A DNA stretch of 64,000 nt from Hysterangium stoloniferum (lineage: Eukaryota; Basidiomycota; Agaricomycetes; Hysterangiales; Hysterangiaceae): contig WHVD01000011.1 in NCBI GenBank assembly GCA_015178975.1, positions 310,001 to 374,000 on the forward strand, in the 5' to 3' direction. The translations under genes and the position numbers were made by a program. Below, one piece after another: positions 38,632 through 49,614 of this stretch. The notes under the pieces were generated by a model that was not told where the DNA came from, did no database searches, and worked only from the letters and a program-made list of their open reading frames with translations. The number at the start of each line of letters is the position of its first letter. The first letter of the stretch is position 1.

Positions 38632-38998
38632 CCTGAGGAGACGTGTCCAAGGATGTATTGGGGAGATTCGAGGTTAAAAAGGTTAACATTTTATACAATA
38701 CCTCATTATAATACAGCAAAGTCAATCATATAAGCGGAACCATAAACTACAGCCTTTCTGTCAGTGCTTCGTGCTTCGTGTTTTAGAAGAGTCACACGCG
38801 CTGTCACATGTCACACGTGCACATGAAGATATTCTCTCGTTCGTATTCTTTTTAGGTCACGTACACGAACTCGAGTATTTTTCGGACCGCAACTTTCCCA
38901 ATGTTTCCCACCCTATACTGCGTCCGAGATGTAGCATACCTGACCACGGGGAAAGACGCATGAGGACAGACTCATGTGAGTTCTTTCATTCGACTTCC
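38632..38998. promoter_or_regulatory. GH92 promoter region with repeated GTCACA words and a CACGTG box
   Basis: 367 bp between the GH92 start and the TRAP-alpha stop. Around 38790-38826 the words GTCACACG, GTCACATG and TCACACGTGCACATG cluster, including an E-box CACGTG near 38814-38819. A similar TTGTCACATGTTCACAC lies at about 35547-35563, beyond the other end of the GH92 gene. Function is not known. Confidence 0.35.
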
Positions 38999-40163
38999 TT
39001 AAGCCTTTTTCCCCCTCTTAGACCTGCGCGGACCATCCGTACCGCTTTCCCCGCCACTGGTAGCACCCTTTTCATCACCGCTACTCAAGGCAGTATCGTT
39101 ATTGGCTTTTTTGGGCCCACGGGTTTTCTTAAGATGGTGTTCAGGAATCCATTCCTCTTGATATCCTACCCCGCTTGCCTTCACAGTGCCAACTGGTGAG
39201 GTAATCCCTACCTCTGAGGGCCGTGCCACAGGTTTCCGCTTTGGCTTCGAAATACTGGGGAAGAAGGATAGGACAGCATAATACCCGCCTGCTCCCACAA
39301 TCAAGGCAGTCACGAGGTATGTTGTGAGCCTGAAATGAAGAATAAGTAAGAATAATATGACCATGATGCCATAAAGGACTTACATTTTGAAGTCTAGAAG
39401 GGATGCCTCAGGCTCCACAACTGTCACAACACCGTCATAAACCGTAACTCGATAGACAGATCCCTATTTAACGCGTATCAATGTGACTATGATCCAAATG
39501 ATTGCCTGTCTCATTCAACTCACCTCCATGGTGTGATCTACCCACACATGCAAATTGTAATCTCCAGGCTAAAGTTCGGATGTTAACTCGGTTCAATTTT
39601 GTGATAATACCAACTAACCTTCAGCCTAAGGAAACTTTAGACAAAAACTCCGAAATAAACTGCAACTACTCACTCGCTGTGAAAAGAGAATGGAATGCTA
39701 AACTTGGACCCTGCCAATGAAAGGACTGGAATGCTCAAAGTCGAAATCTGACCATAGTGACTCCTCAGAAAAGCCCTTATTCTTAAATTAAAGGAACTCA
39801 CATTCTTGACAAGAGCTTGTGATTCAGGATGATGGAAGGAACCCGAGACGGACTTCAGTGTTGTATTGAATTCAGATTTGTTGTCGACGATAAGAAACAA
39901 GCTATTCTTCTCGCCGTTCACAACATCTGTAGCAAGATTTGCAGCTCAACTAGCATAGATTGCAGGTGCACGTACGATGAAAGGGATTCTCTTCTGGGAA
40001 ATGAGCTGTTATAATAAGTTCTGGCTCGGTGACGCTTTCGGTGACAACCTCAGCTTTGTACAAACATCAGGCATACTCCTCCACCACTAAAATAGCGAGA
40101 TGTCCTACCAGCAAACGTCCCCATGATAGCAGTTACCATCAAACCAAAAGCGAAGGCCCGCAT
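38999..40163 (-). CDS. TRAP-alpha / Irc22-type ER translocon-associated protein
   Basis: Single-span ER membrane protein of the signal sequence receptor alpha (SSR1, fungal Irc22) family, associated with the Sec61 translocon. The ATG at 40163 starts a signal peptide (MRAFAFGLMVTAIMGTFAG). A lumenal beta domain follows (NGEKNSLFLIVDNKSEFNTT, SVSGSFHHPESQALVKNVSS and YNLHVWVDHTMEGSVYRVTV). The membrane span is MLTTYLVTALIVGAGGYYAV. The cytosolic tail is basic and ends RSKRGKKA (stop at 38999). The start faces VPS71 with only 98 bp between start codons. Some small exons in 39500-39800 are placed with less certainty. Confidence 0.82.
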
Positions 40164-40261
40164 TGTTAAGTTATTCCAGATAGATCACCTGTGGAAAGAT
40201 AAATTTAAAACTCCGTCACCTAACATCACGTGCATGTGCGGTCAGCAACAACGTCCTCAGT

Positions 40262-40933
40262 ATGCCCCCAAGAAAGAAACAGCGTCAGTCGCATCACTCA
40301 AAGATTTCTTGCTCTGGTGGTGTCTTATTGGGTTCTTTTTAGCCATTAGGCAGGCTCAGATTCAGCCAATCACAGCTATTTCCGCTGAGGTTGTCGCCAA
40401 ACGCACCCAACGCCATCTTGACGAACTTGAGGTTAGTTACACGGCTTCCCACATAATGTAAATTCCTGATATATTCTCCCGCAGCGTTCAAACTATGCGG
40501 AACCCGGACCAATGGGAGGGGAGGATATGCCAGGTGTAGGCGTGGCGAAAGCGCGTTCGCGCGACATTATCTCGGACAGAAGGCCTGGGCCGGGCGTGAG
40601 TGGAAAGCGCAAATCAACATTGAACGTTCGAGGAGCCCTTCTATACAAGAAGAATCTGCAACAATTGATTGAAGAATCTGTACGTCTTGTCAAATTTTTT
40701 TCGTTTCTGACGTCATGAATATTTTTTCGCGGCAGGGTATCGCAAATTTACCCCCAACAGCGCCTTCGTATCTCACCGCAGCAGCTCCCCCACCAAGAGA
40801 GCCGCCACGCGTTTTGTGTTCGGTGTGCGGTTATTGGGGAAAGTACAAATGCCGGAAATGTACTATGCCTTACTGCGATCTAAATTGTCAAGCAACCCAC
40901 AATGAAACTCGGTGTGAAAAACGAGTCATATGA
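40262..40933 (+). CDS. VPS71: SWR1-complex subunit Vps71/Swc6 (ZNHIT1)
   Basis: Zinc-finger HIT protein of the SWR1 remodeller, which deposits H2A.Z. The ATG at 40262 gives MPPRKKQRQSHHSK; after an intron come KRTQRHLDELE and SNYAEPGPMGGEDMPGVGVA. The middle part (KRKSTLNVRGALLYKKNLQQ) is the conserved YL1/Swc6 core. The C-terminal zf-HIT is CSVCGYWGKYKCRKC, followed by YCDLNCQATHNETRC, with all Cys/His ligands present; the gene stops at 40933. It converges on SWD2, another chromatin-complex gene, with 84 bp between stops. Confidence 0.92.
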
Positions 40934-41017
40934 TGCAAACATTCGCAGCAACAGTAGTATGTTCAAGAAGGTATGTTTGGCTTTGTGGTACGTGATAATA
41001 ATAACATAATCAACACT

Positions 41018-42505
41018 TTACACAGCCTTTTTCTTTCCCTCAGCTTTACTCTCTTCAGCATCTGGTACTTGATCTGGTAGCCAAAAGGCCTGAACGTCGG
41101 TATAAGCATTAAATCGCTTCAAAGGATTCGAGAAAAACGGACCAACTCTGCTCCCGCAGATGCCATCATCACCCATCGCGGATTAAATTTGACGCAGCGG
41201 CTTGGGCCAGGATGTCCCTCCAGGGTGTACGCCGGCTCTAGGACTGGTGGATCCTGTCCTTTCGGCACGCCCTTGGCTTCTCCGCTCTCGTTCAATAGCC
41301 CACTGCAGTCCCAAACTAGAACCTTCCCATCTTGGCTGCCGCCCACGATAAACTTGGAGTCAGGTGTCCAGCTAACTTCATCTCCACTAATACCTTTTAT
41401 CGGTTGCGGCGCTGTCTCCTTTCCTGCTTTGCCACGTTCTAATCCGACATGACCAACGAGTTTCGTCACCAGTAGTCCCTCAAATGAGTCGATAATGTAA
41501 TGTGCATTGGTTGATGTTCCTACTAAGATGAACTTCCCATTGGAACTGAAGGATAGTGTCGTCATAAAGGGAATGCGCGGCGGAAATGTCACGCGACCAA
41601 GGGTGGGGTCGTCCAGATGGATTGTAAGGAATGGATCTTTGTCAAACTGAGCCATGTCATATAGAAGAATCCGACAGAAATGGTTCAAGGCAACTGCAAA
41701 GACAAGCCCTGAGTTATCATACGCCACTAATGGAGAAGATTGGGGGGGGAGATTAAGGAGACCCTGTAGTAAATCAGATGGTGGTAAGACGCGTGAAATA
41801 ATCAGGCTTACGCGACAGTGAGGTGTGCGAAGGTCCCACAGCCGCACGGTTGCATCGACAGAACCTGACATGAAGCCATCATCGACTGGCGAAACTTCAA
41901 GGGACACGACCCTGATATTGCAATAGTTATAGTCACAATAATAATCTACCCTAAATCATCGTCATACCTCTTCTTGTGGCCCTTGAAGTACTGTAGATAT
42001 TTGTTGTCGTGTAAGGAGTGATAGCGTATTGTATCGTCCTCCTTGGTAGAGGCATAGACGATTGTGGAATTTTTATGAGTAAATCGGGGAATGTCAACCC
42101 CGTATTTTTTCGAATGCAATGTTTTGACTGGTCTTGAGAGAAAACATTCTTAAATAACTTCAAGGTACAAACTTGGTGGAAACGCGCCACTCACTTGCCA
42201 GTCTTACAATTGTACAAACGGAACGTCTCGTCTTCTCCGGCAGTAATCAGGGTTTCACCTCTGTCATCGAAGGATATCGAGGTGATATGGCGAGGCTGGG
42301 TCGAGTGTTGTCTAACCTGTGATGCTGAGCCTGGAGGAAGTGGAGAAGGCTCTACAGCAGTTTTGTAGATTTTGGCAGGTTTAAACCGCGCCTGTCGATG
42401 GATACAATTAAAACTAGTTATTATACTATAATTTAGACATATTACCAGAATCTCTGAGTTGAGGGCTATGGACTGTGCCTGCGGTGTATTGATGTTATTG
42501 GGCAT
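41018..42505 (-). CDS. SWD2: Swd2/WDR82, WD40 subunit of COMPASS and cleavage/polyadenylation factor
   Basis: WD40 propeller shared by the Set1 H3K4 methyltransferase and the mRNA 3'-end processing machinery. The ATG at 42505 gives [17 protein letters not shown]. The N-terminal repeats include [20 protein letters not shown] and [40 protein letters not shown] and [18 protein letters not shown] are clear WD repeats. The final intron has a GTCCGT donor and joins MMASAGAEL to [10 protein letters not shown], which is the family's conserved end. The apparent stop of the longer frame near 41119 is therefore intronic, and the real stop is at 41018. A short open frame directly upstream (42513-42767) is probably 5' UTR. 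Confidence 0.9.
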
Positions 42506-43779
42506 CACTGTGCTAAAGTTGTGCCCAGCTCCGGGGAATTTTCACACTTTGCTTCCGCTGCTGAAGCGTTTTGGTCCCGTCACGGTTGGCATCATCAATC
42601 AACTTGCACGCTCGTTCTTCCAGACCATCCAACACGACACAAGGCAGATGCCTGATGAGATGTGTCCCACACCAGTAGCTATCCCATGATATCTTCAACG
42701 TTGATCGAGCCATGGGCAATGGCGCGGGCGGCGCAAGACGAATACATAGAGCATTGCATTCGATCATAAGGTTTGGCTAATGGATCGCAGATTGCAACAA
42801 GATGCATAATTTTAGCATCCAATGACTGTGCCTTAGCTTTCTTTGAAGAGCGGTTGACAACAGCCTCAATTCAAGCACTGCCTATGATCAGGAGACATCC
42901 CCGAGTCACCGATGAATTATGACTCCTGAAGATTGAAGTACTAGTGTCAATTATTGACTCTATCACTTCGAGTCCTGTCCTATCTAATATTGAGCGTCAC
43001 GTTACTCATATGAAAACATCAAAGATTCTGATGAAATTAGAGATCTGACAGCCAGAGTGGTTGATCGCAGTTGTACCCGGCACAGTGCACTAAACCAACA
43101 GATATGTACATATATGGGCAGCTGTCCCAGTAAATGATTTCTCCCACACAGAATCCTACGCTGTTAACCCAATAAAACATATGGTATTGCTTAGTTCGCA
43201 GTCTATGTCAAGTCCTTTGAATAGTAGTAGATTTTTTGTGAAATAGTTTACAGTTCATTGCCATTAGTAGTACTGACTTGTCACACCGCAATTGGCAGCA
43301 GCGTGGCTCCGAGGCTAGATCTCCTCCACCTTAGTTAATCTCCACCATCCCTTTCTCCCTTTTTGGTGCCCTGAAAAGGTCGGGATAGATTTCTGCCTGA
43401 TGGTGGTCCTCTGGCAAAGGCTGCTGGGCTGCCATTCGGGGACCCAAGTCAGGTACAAGAGGTTGCCGAAAGACCTGGTTTTATCACAGCCACCTGCCTG
43501 CCAGTATCATTTCTCACTTTGGTTAAACTAAAGATCGCCAGAAATACCCACTTCTGTAGGGGCGTCACGGATGTACCTGATGATAATTACGCCCAGGCCT
43601 TCGTTAACTGTTGTTGACTAACTGTCAGTTCAACACGTTGCAGGTTATTTTCAACGAGGTCGAGCACTCCATGATCGTGCTTCACCTCCCCGAATGCAGT
43701 GCCTGGAGGCAATGATCCCATCCCCCTTTGACAAGATGCAGTGGAATTACCTAAAGCAAATCTGACTCTACTTGGACCA
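42506..43779. other. intergenic region between divergent SWD2 and the alpha/beta hydrolase gene
   Basis: 1.27 kb between divergent genes. Apart from an 84-codon minus-strand frame next to SWD2 (42513-42767), with no recognised homology, I see no gene, RNA or clear repeat. Confidence 0.5.
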
Positions 43780-43787
43780 TATATAAA
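43780..43787 (+). promoter_or_regulatory. TATA box of the alpha/beta hydrolase gene
   Basis: TATATAAA lies 45-52 bp upstream of the start codon at 43832. It is the clearest TATA element of the window; the housekeeping genes around it lack one, which suggests a more regulated gene. Confidence 0.6.
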
Positions 43788-43831
43788 GGCCAAAGACATA
43801 GGAGCTATGCCAACAGACATTGTCTTTCAGA

Positions 43832-45304
43832 ATGACTCTTATTTCCCAACGCTTCGTAGTCCCCGTCAGCGGGCAATATGGCCAACCTGATCTTCTTGTT
43901 GCAGTTAAGAGATACACATGCAGCAACTCCCCTCCATCGACCAGAGGTATCACACTACTCCTGACCCACGGAGTCACCTTCCGTGAGTGCTTTTCCCTTG
44001 TTCATTTGGTTTCCCCTTTCTGCAGACATGCCACCTCAACTCCCCCGGGCTCTCCTTTTGATCCTCCGAGCCATACTTTTACTTCATCTTAATGCATCGT
44101 CTACCACTTATTTAACTAATTACTAATTCACGAATCAGACAAAGAATTATGGGAGCCAATGCTTGCTCGTCTTTTCCGATTGCAATCTGCCAGTGATAAC
44201 CGTCCCTGCATCCGGGAGGCATGGGCTATCGACAGCCCCAACCATGGCGAAAGTGCTGCACTTAATGCTCAAGTTATTGACTCTGGGTTCTTAATCAGTA
44301 AGCTCAAATTCGTTCCTCGTCATTAAGGGAAAATAAACGATGAGACATATTAGCCTATCGAGATTATGCCAGGGCCGTTGTTGCGTTCCTCGATTATGGA
44401 CTAATCGACACGAGATCACACCGCATAGTTGCCATAGGTCACTCAGCGGGCACCGCGCCAATGTGAGTCGTCAAGAAACCCGCATGATCATTTCTAACAA
44501 CATATTTAAGAATATGGGCCGCTGATACGTGGTATTACCGCAATCACCGCTCCCCCTTCGTCTCCATGGTACTCCTAGAACCGCCACTCATCTCTGCGGC
44601 GCTGGATGCTAAATACGGCAATTTTAACGCCATGCTTGCGGTCAGAGCTCAGCGTCGTCGTAATTATTGGTCTTCCCGGAATGAAGCCATAAAATGGTCC
44701 CATAAACAACAAAGACACTGGGATCAACAGTGTTTGTCATTGTTCTCAGTGAGTTACGGGGATACACTTGCTTTTCTTGAATATCCTCTCATGCCGCTAT
44801 TTTAATAGGAATATGGTCTTCGCGAGGGAAACGGTGGTGTCGCCCTGAGCTGCACAGGCGTCCAAGAAGCTGCTTGTTATAATGTTTCCGAACAGGATGA
44901 AGTTCTCGGGATCCTCCGTCGTATATGCGCTCGAATCTCCATACATACTATCTTTTCAGAATACGTCGATTTATCACCGTGAGTCACCTCCCCCCACCTC
45001 TGTTTCTCTTGTATCACTTACCAATGTATATCAGTAACCATGAAATTCGCGAGAACATAGTGGACGCAAAGCAGGGGCGCAAGATGGCATCCGTAACTTG
45101 GATGCCCGGCGTGGGGCACTTTGTAAGACCAATTTCACCTGTTCACCTTCTTTCCTCACTCAATGCTTCTGCTGATACCATTAGGCACTTCTGGAGAATC
45201 CCGAGGTCACCGCTCACGCCGTCTTCCGCTCCCTCGGTCTAATGCAGAGCCGCTCGCACTCATCAATTCGCCATCAACATAATTTTATTGAAGCAAGATT
45301 ATAA
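43832..45304 (+). CDS. alpha/beta hydrolase with C-terminal PTS1-like tripeptide
   Basis: Serine hydrolase of the alpha/beta fold, resembling fungal peroxisomal Lpx1-like lipases; the substrate is unknown. The ATG at 43832 gives MTLISQRFVVPVSGQYGQPD. The oxyanion region is GITLLLTHGVTFHKELWEPM. The WAIDSPNHGESA strand follows. The nucleophile elbow is RIVAIGHSAGTAP, with Ser in GHSAG. The cap region has VLLEPPLI and RNYWSSRNEAIKWSHKQQRH. The catalytic His is in WMPGVGHFALLENPEVTAHA, rebuilt over the last intron. Reading on in that frame gives a C-terminus of EARL (stop at 45304). The last three residues ARL fit the peroxisomal PTS1 consensus. A TATA box precedes the gene. Confidence 0.82.
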
Positions 45305-46733
45305 TGGACCCATCAATCTGGACAACCAAGTTGACTATTTATTCCATAACATTATTTGATACCGCAAAGAATGCAGGCTGCGCCATCCGTTCGAGTCATC
45401 TTCCGCTGCGTCTATCTGTCGCACAGCCGTCCTTCCTCGAGTTTCTTATCTTCATCTAATTTCATAAAATCAACGTAACAGTCGACCAAATAATTACTGC
45501 ATAGATAATGCTTAATAATAGATGCTTTCCTCTCATCCTACTGATAATATGTAGCTCGCTGCCAGATGTACAACTTATGTATGGTTTCTACAATCATTAG
45601 TCATTTGAAATTGTAATGTAGTACAATGGGCTCCGGGCTAGCCCGTAGCATGTGGCAAATACGACTCGAATACGAACAGGCTGGCAGCGCAATGGCGCAA
45701 AGTAACACAGCAGAAAGATTTTTTTTTCTGCCGAGTTTTGCGCGCGCGAGCGAGCCACGGGCTCTGATGGCACATAAAGCATCATGTTTGTTGTCCGGAG
45801 ACGACGGGTCGGTATGTTGTACGGACCGATGGTCGCTCGTCTGCGACGAGCTGATCTCTGTGGATTTTCCAGAAGAAAAGATCGAAGCCGCCGATTATGG
45901 CATATCCTGTCCACCTGCCTATAAATCCGTCGGGACGGTAAATGGATCGCAGCCTCGAACTGGCTGCAGACGCTTGATGCTAAAGTGTGTTGATATCAAG
46001 TAGCAGTGCCTGACACACGGTGACATGTTGCGTGCGAAAGAACAAGGATCGCCATCCCTATCAAGTGATGGGTTGGTAACTGGTAGGTAACGTGACTGCA
46101 TACATGATGGAGTACCTCGATTGTACTGCTAGCGACGGTCTGGCAACGGCAGCACAAAGTACACAATGAAAGAATATCACATCAATGCCAGTTACCGCGC
46201 ACTAGGTAGATGGGATCCTGGTGAATGAACCATCATGCTCAAAAAGCTATTCTAGTAGTGTTCGGGCGGCCCAGCTAGGATATCGTGGCTTGATGTATAT
46301 ATATATGCATGGGCTTCTAGTGGTCGCATATAAACAGCATGTACGCAAACACCCTCCAAATCTCCAAAGAAATTGACAGACAAGTTCCGGTGACACAAAT
46401 TTCGAAATGACGGATCTAGTCCCCCCCAACAATAAAGCAGAGGCGTTGTAAACCAAGATATCGCAAAGAAATTCAGATCTATGACGCTGCAACGCCTCAA
46501 TAATGGAGCATGATGATACACGACGGAGGTCGATATGTTGTATGCTACGAAAACAACAGAAGGGAGACAAAAAGGGAGAGAAACTAAGAAGAATGAAAAA
46601 AGAACCATGCTTATTGATGTTGGTACAATGGTTATGATGAGCAAGTCGACCACGGGGTTGTTCCGAAGGATCGTCGGTAGGCTACTTTCTTTTTAGAAAG
46701 CCCAAAGGCACGGAGCATGAGTATGAACACAAG
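45305..46733. other. long intergenic stretch without a supported gene
   Basis: 1.4 kb between the stop of the hydrolase gene and the stop of the LAMMER kinase gene. Several short frames occur, including hydrophobic ones on the minus strand at 46247-46653, but none has a recognisable domain. CG-rich words such as GCGCGCGCGAGCGAGC near 45740 stand out locally. Nothing else is seen. Confidence 0.5.
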
Positions 46734-48747
46734 TTACTCCGGCGGTGGTTTAATGGTAAAATACGGATGCTTCAGTGCATCCGCCACGGTAATTCGATGC
46801 GCTGGATCGAACGTCAAAAGTTTCTTGACGAGATCCAGGAAATGGCGGTTTAAAGTGTCACTGCTTGCAATAATATCCTGGACAGACCTTGGTTAGACGA
46901 CCCCGCTGAATTTGCCAATAACTCTAACGAGTGCACTCACCGACAATGACTTTGTTGCCTTGACATCTTTCTTGCTCTGCCGCGACGACTTTGAAGTGGG
47001 CCATGCAAGCTTTGCACCTTCCTTGAAAAATTCTGGCTTGCTGCGAGCCCCTGCACGTGCAAACTTGTCTGGCATCCTACCCATGACGGCTTCCATCATG
47101 GCAAGATGTTCCAAGTTATCGTGTGTTTGGAATAGTGCCTGGCCGGTGTAGAACTCAACGAGGATACAGCCAAGGGAGAATGCATCACAAGGGAAGGACC
47201 AGCCCAGACCTAATTATCTATTGTCAGGGAATAGCCTTGGCTCCGCGTGTGCGGAGAGCACTTACCTAAAATGATCTCCGGTGCACGGTAATGACGAGTA
47301 CAGACCACGGTCGAATGATACTCCTCATCAAAGGTTGCACTACCAAAATCAATAAGACGAATCTCAGTTGACTCTAGCTCCCGCCTCTGTTTGGGCGTGC
47401 TTGTGCGCTACAAGAGCAAATGTTGTTGATATTGACACATTCGAAAATTCAAGGCTTACGCGAGCGTTAGTTGGTGTTGGAGGCATCGGCCGAAGGCGGT
47501 AATCGTTGCGAACAAGGAGAATGTTTTCTGGTTTAAGATCCGTGTGGACAAGCCGTTGAGAATGTAGGACTGAAAGCAAGGAAGAAAAGAAAAGAAACGC
47601 GTCAAGGGAAGAAGATATAGAAAAGATCGTGTACGAACATGCCACGCTATCCAATAATTGGCCAGCGAATGATTGTATGTGTGCCCGTGGAAAGGGGGTA
47701 AAATCATTCTCCTTCAAAAAATCGTAGACACACTTTCCAAGGAGTTCCGTAACGATACATATGTGGTTGCGATGGTCAAAGTATTCTAGAAGATGGATGC
47801 ATTTGCTGAAGGTGGTACTGAGGTAAGCCGGGCGATGGAGAACGATAAGAGAGACATTACGTACTGTATGTTGTGGGGATCACGCTCTTTAAGACGATTC
47901 AGGACGCGAATTTCGATTTTACTGGCATCACGATATTTCTGTATGGCACGAATGATCTTCACGGCCACACGGGTTTGTAGCCTGGTATCGATTGCTTCTA
48001 CAACCTTCCCAAAAGTTCCCTGACCCAATAAGCGAACCGTCCGGTCTGGCAGATTATTTTAAAAATTTGATTAGACATTTTCGGGGGTAGAGGGGGCATG
48101 GCGACGGGCGTGAACGTACATCTGCCGTTTAACATGTCGTCTTCTACGACGAGGTAGTGCCCTTCTTTGTCGTCGCATGATGGCACTGGATTGGAGGCCT
48201 GTGATGAATGAGACTAGGAGACGACCATTAATAGGGAAAAAAATGGGCAGATAATTTCATGACGTACCCCGATTATAGCACCATTGTCTGCTGGCCATGG
48301 TTTTCCAGGGGGAAGCCCTAAATTGGGCTTTTTTGTGTATAATCCATTGACTAGAGGTGGTTCGTCTCCATTTTCCCGCCTTCTTTTCTTTACGGGTGGT
48401 GCAACAATGCTGCTTGACGACGAGCCGCCGTTTTCGGTGATGGACAGGGCAGCCTTTGCAGCAGCAGCAGCTACCTGAGCGCGAGTTCTTCTGGGAGGGA
48501 TGAATGTATCGATGGAGCCTGTTCCAATTCCGCCGATGATTGATGCAGAGGCTGTCGCTGAAGCTGTAGGAGGTGGTGTATCCTCTATAACGATGACATC
48601 CCGTACCCTGCCTTCAGAGTCGACTTCTTGAACCTCACTGTAGGAAACTTGAGCAAGGCGTTTGCGTTTTCGCGCAGGAGTAGATGGCATTCCTATGGTC
48701 TGTTGGGAATACATGACGGTCGAAGAAGAGGGGTGGAGTGCTTGCAT
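46734..48747 (-). CDS. KNS1: LAMMER/CLK dual-specificity kinase (Kns1/Lkh1)
   Basis: Nuclear CMGC kinase that phosphorylates SR-type splicing factors and RNA polymerase III regulators. The preferred ATG is at 48747 ([20 protein letters not shown]), followed by a basic, Ser/Ala-rich N-terminal part (ARKRKRLAQ). The kinase domain has the Gly loop [13 protein letters not shown], Lys in [20 protein letters not shown], the catalytic loop [16 protein letters not shown] in [17 protein letters not shown] and [20 protein letters not shown]. The LAMMER signature reads [14 protein letters not shown], with Ala for the Arg of the classic motif. The end is [20 protein letters not shown]. Several introns interrupt the domain, and the apparent stops in the long frames are intronic. 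Confidence 0.93.
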
Positions 48748-49614
48748 AAGTGTGCAGTGACTGTGAAAGAAAGGGACGAGGCGGGCGTCATCAACGAGAC
48801 GGAGCCAATTTCTCAACAACAATCCAATGAAATATGAGTAATGTTATCCGCAATGGTCGCAGTTTGAATTTTATTATAACTGCTACCAATCACTACCAAT
48901 CACCACAAATCCAGTAACAAATGCCACTGAACATATGCGCGCCTCCTAAAATTGAGACAAAAACTTTCTATTTTGTGTCCGATAATCGCTTTACTAATAG
49001 GAGGGGTTTTTGTTCAACTGGCACGTTAGGGTAACTCACGCTGTCCGACTCGCAGCCCGCAAGAACAGCTTTACGCACGCCATGATCAGGGGCACCTTCC
49101 GACCCTAAATCGTCGTGTTCCCCGTCGAGTCGTGCAGAGTTACTAAAATCAAACATGCAGGAGAAATTTTTAATATTGCAATGCGTGCTCTGACCAGGTG
49201 TTTGATATCAACCTCAGTGGCAGTAGGCTACTTACATCATGTAGGTGTCGTCTTCGAAGCGATAAATACCAAGTTCATCATTACAATAAACGCTTATGGT
49301 CACTACTCTCCGCCCGTCGACAAACCGAGACGCCGTACAAGTGTCTATCCACCAAATTACGCAGTGGTTACGCGAGTGTTTTCTGATATCGATGTGCCCA
49401 AGAAGTAACCGTCCGTTTTTTATACTACAGTTCGGCAGTAATCACCCGTGGCAGGCCAGCCGCCCGCATGCACGACGTCATGCATAAGTTACGGGAATGT
49501 AGCTCCAATCATAGCCATCGATTCAGTGGAATTCCGTTCCCACAACAAACCACTTCATTTATTACAATTACAACTTGACAATCTGTCTCAACAGCCATTT
49601 ATATTCTCATAAGT
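48748..49614. other. upstream region of the LAMMER kinase / 3' flank of the oxidoreductase gene
   Basis: 867 bp. A minus-strand segment at 49030-49156 (MFDFSNSARLDGEHDD and onward) ends in a good GTGAGT donor and could be a 5' UTR exon of the kinase gene or a small unknown exon. There is no convincing coding gene, RNA or repeat. Confidence 0.4.

Noticed and set aside
41119-41150. Apparent early stop or frameshift at the end of SWD2
   Set aside because: A GTCCGT...CAG intron of 55 nt joins AGAEL to AFWLPD, the family's usual end, so no mutation is needed.
42513-42767. 84-codon minus-strand frame directly upstream of SWD2
   Set aside because: No recognised homology; the stop lies 8 bp before the SWD2 ATG, so 5' UTR is more likely.
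46247-46653. Two overlapping hydrophobic minus-strand frames resembling a membrane protein
   Set aside because: The region lies 3' of the LAMMER kinase; the frames have no family features, and hydrophobicity follows from T-rich sequence.
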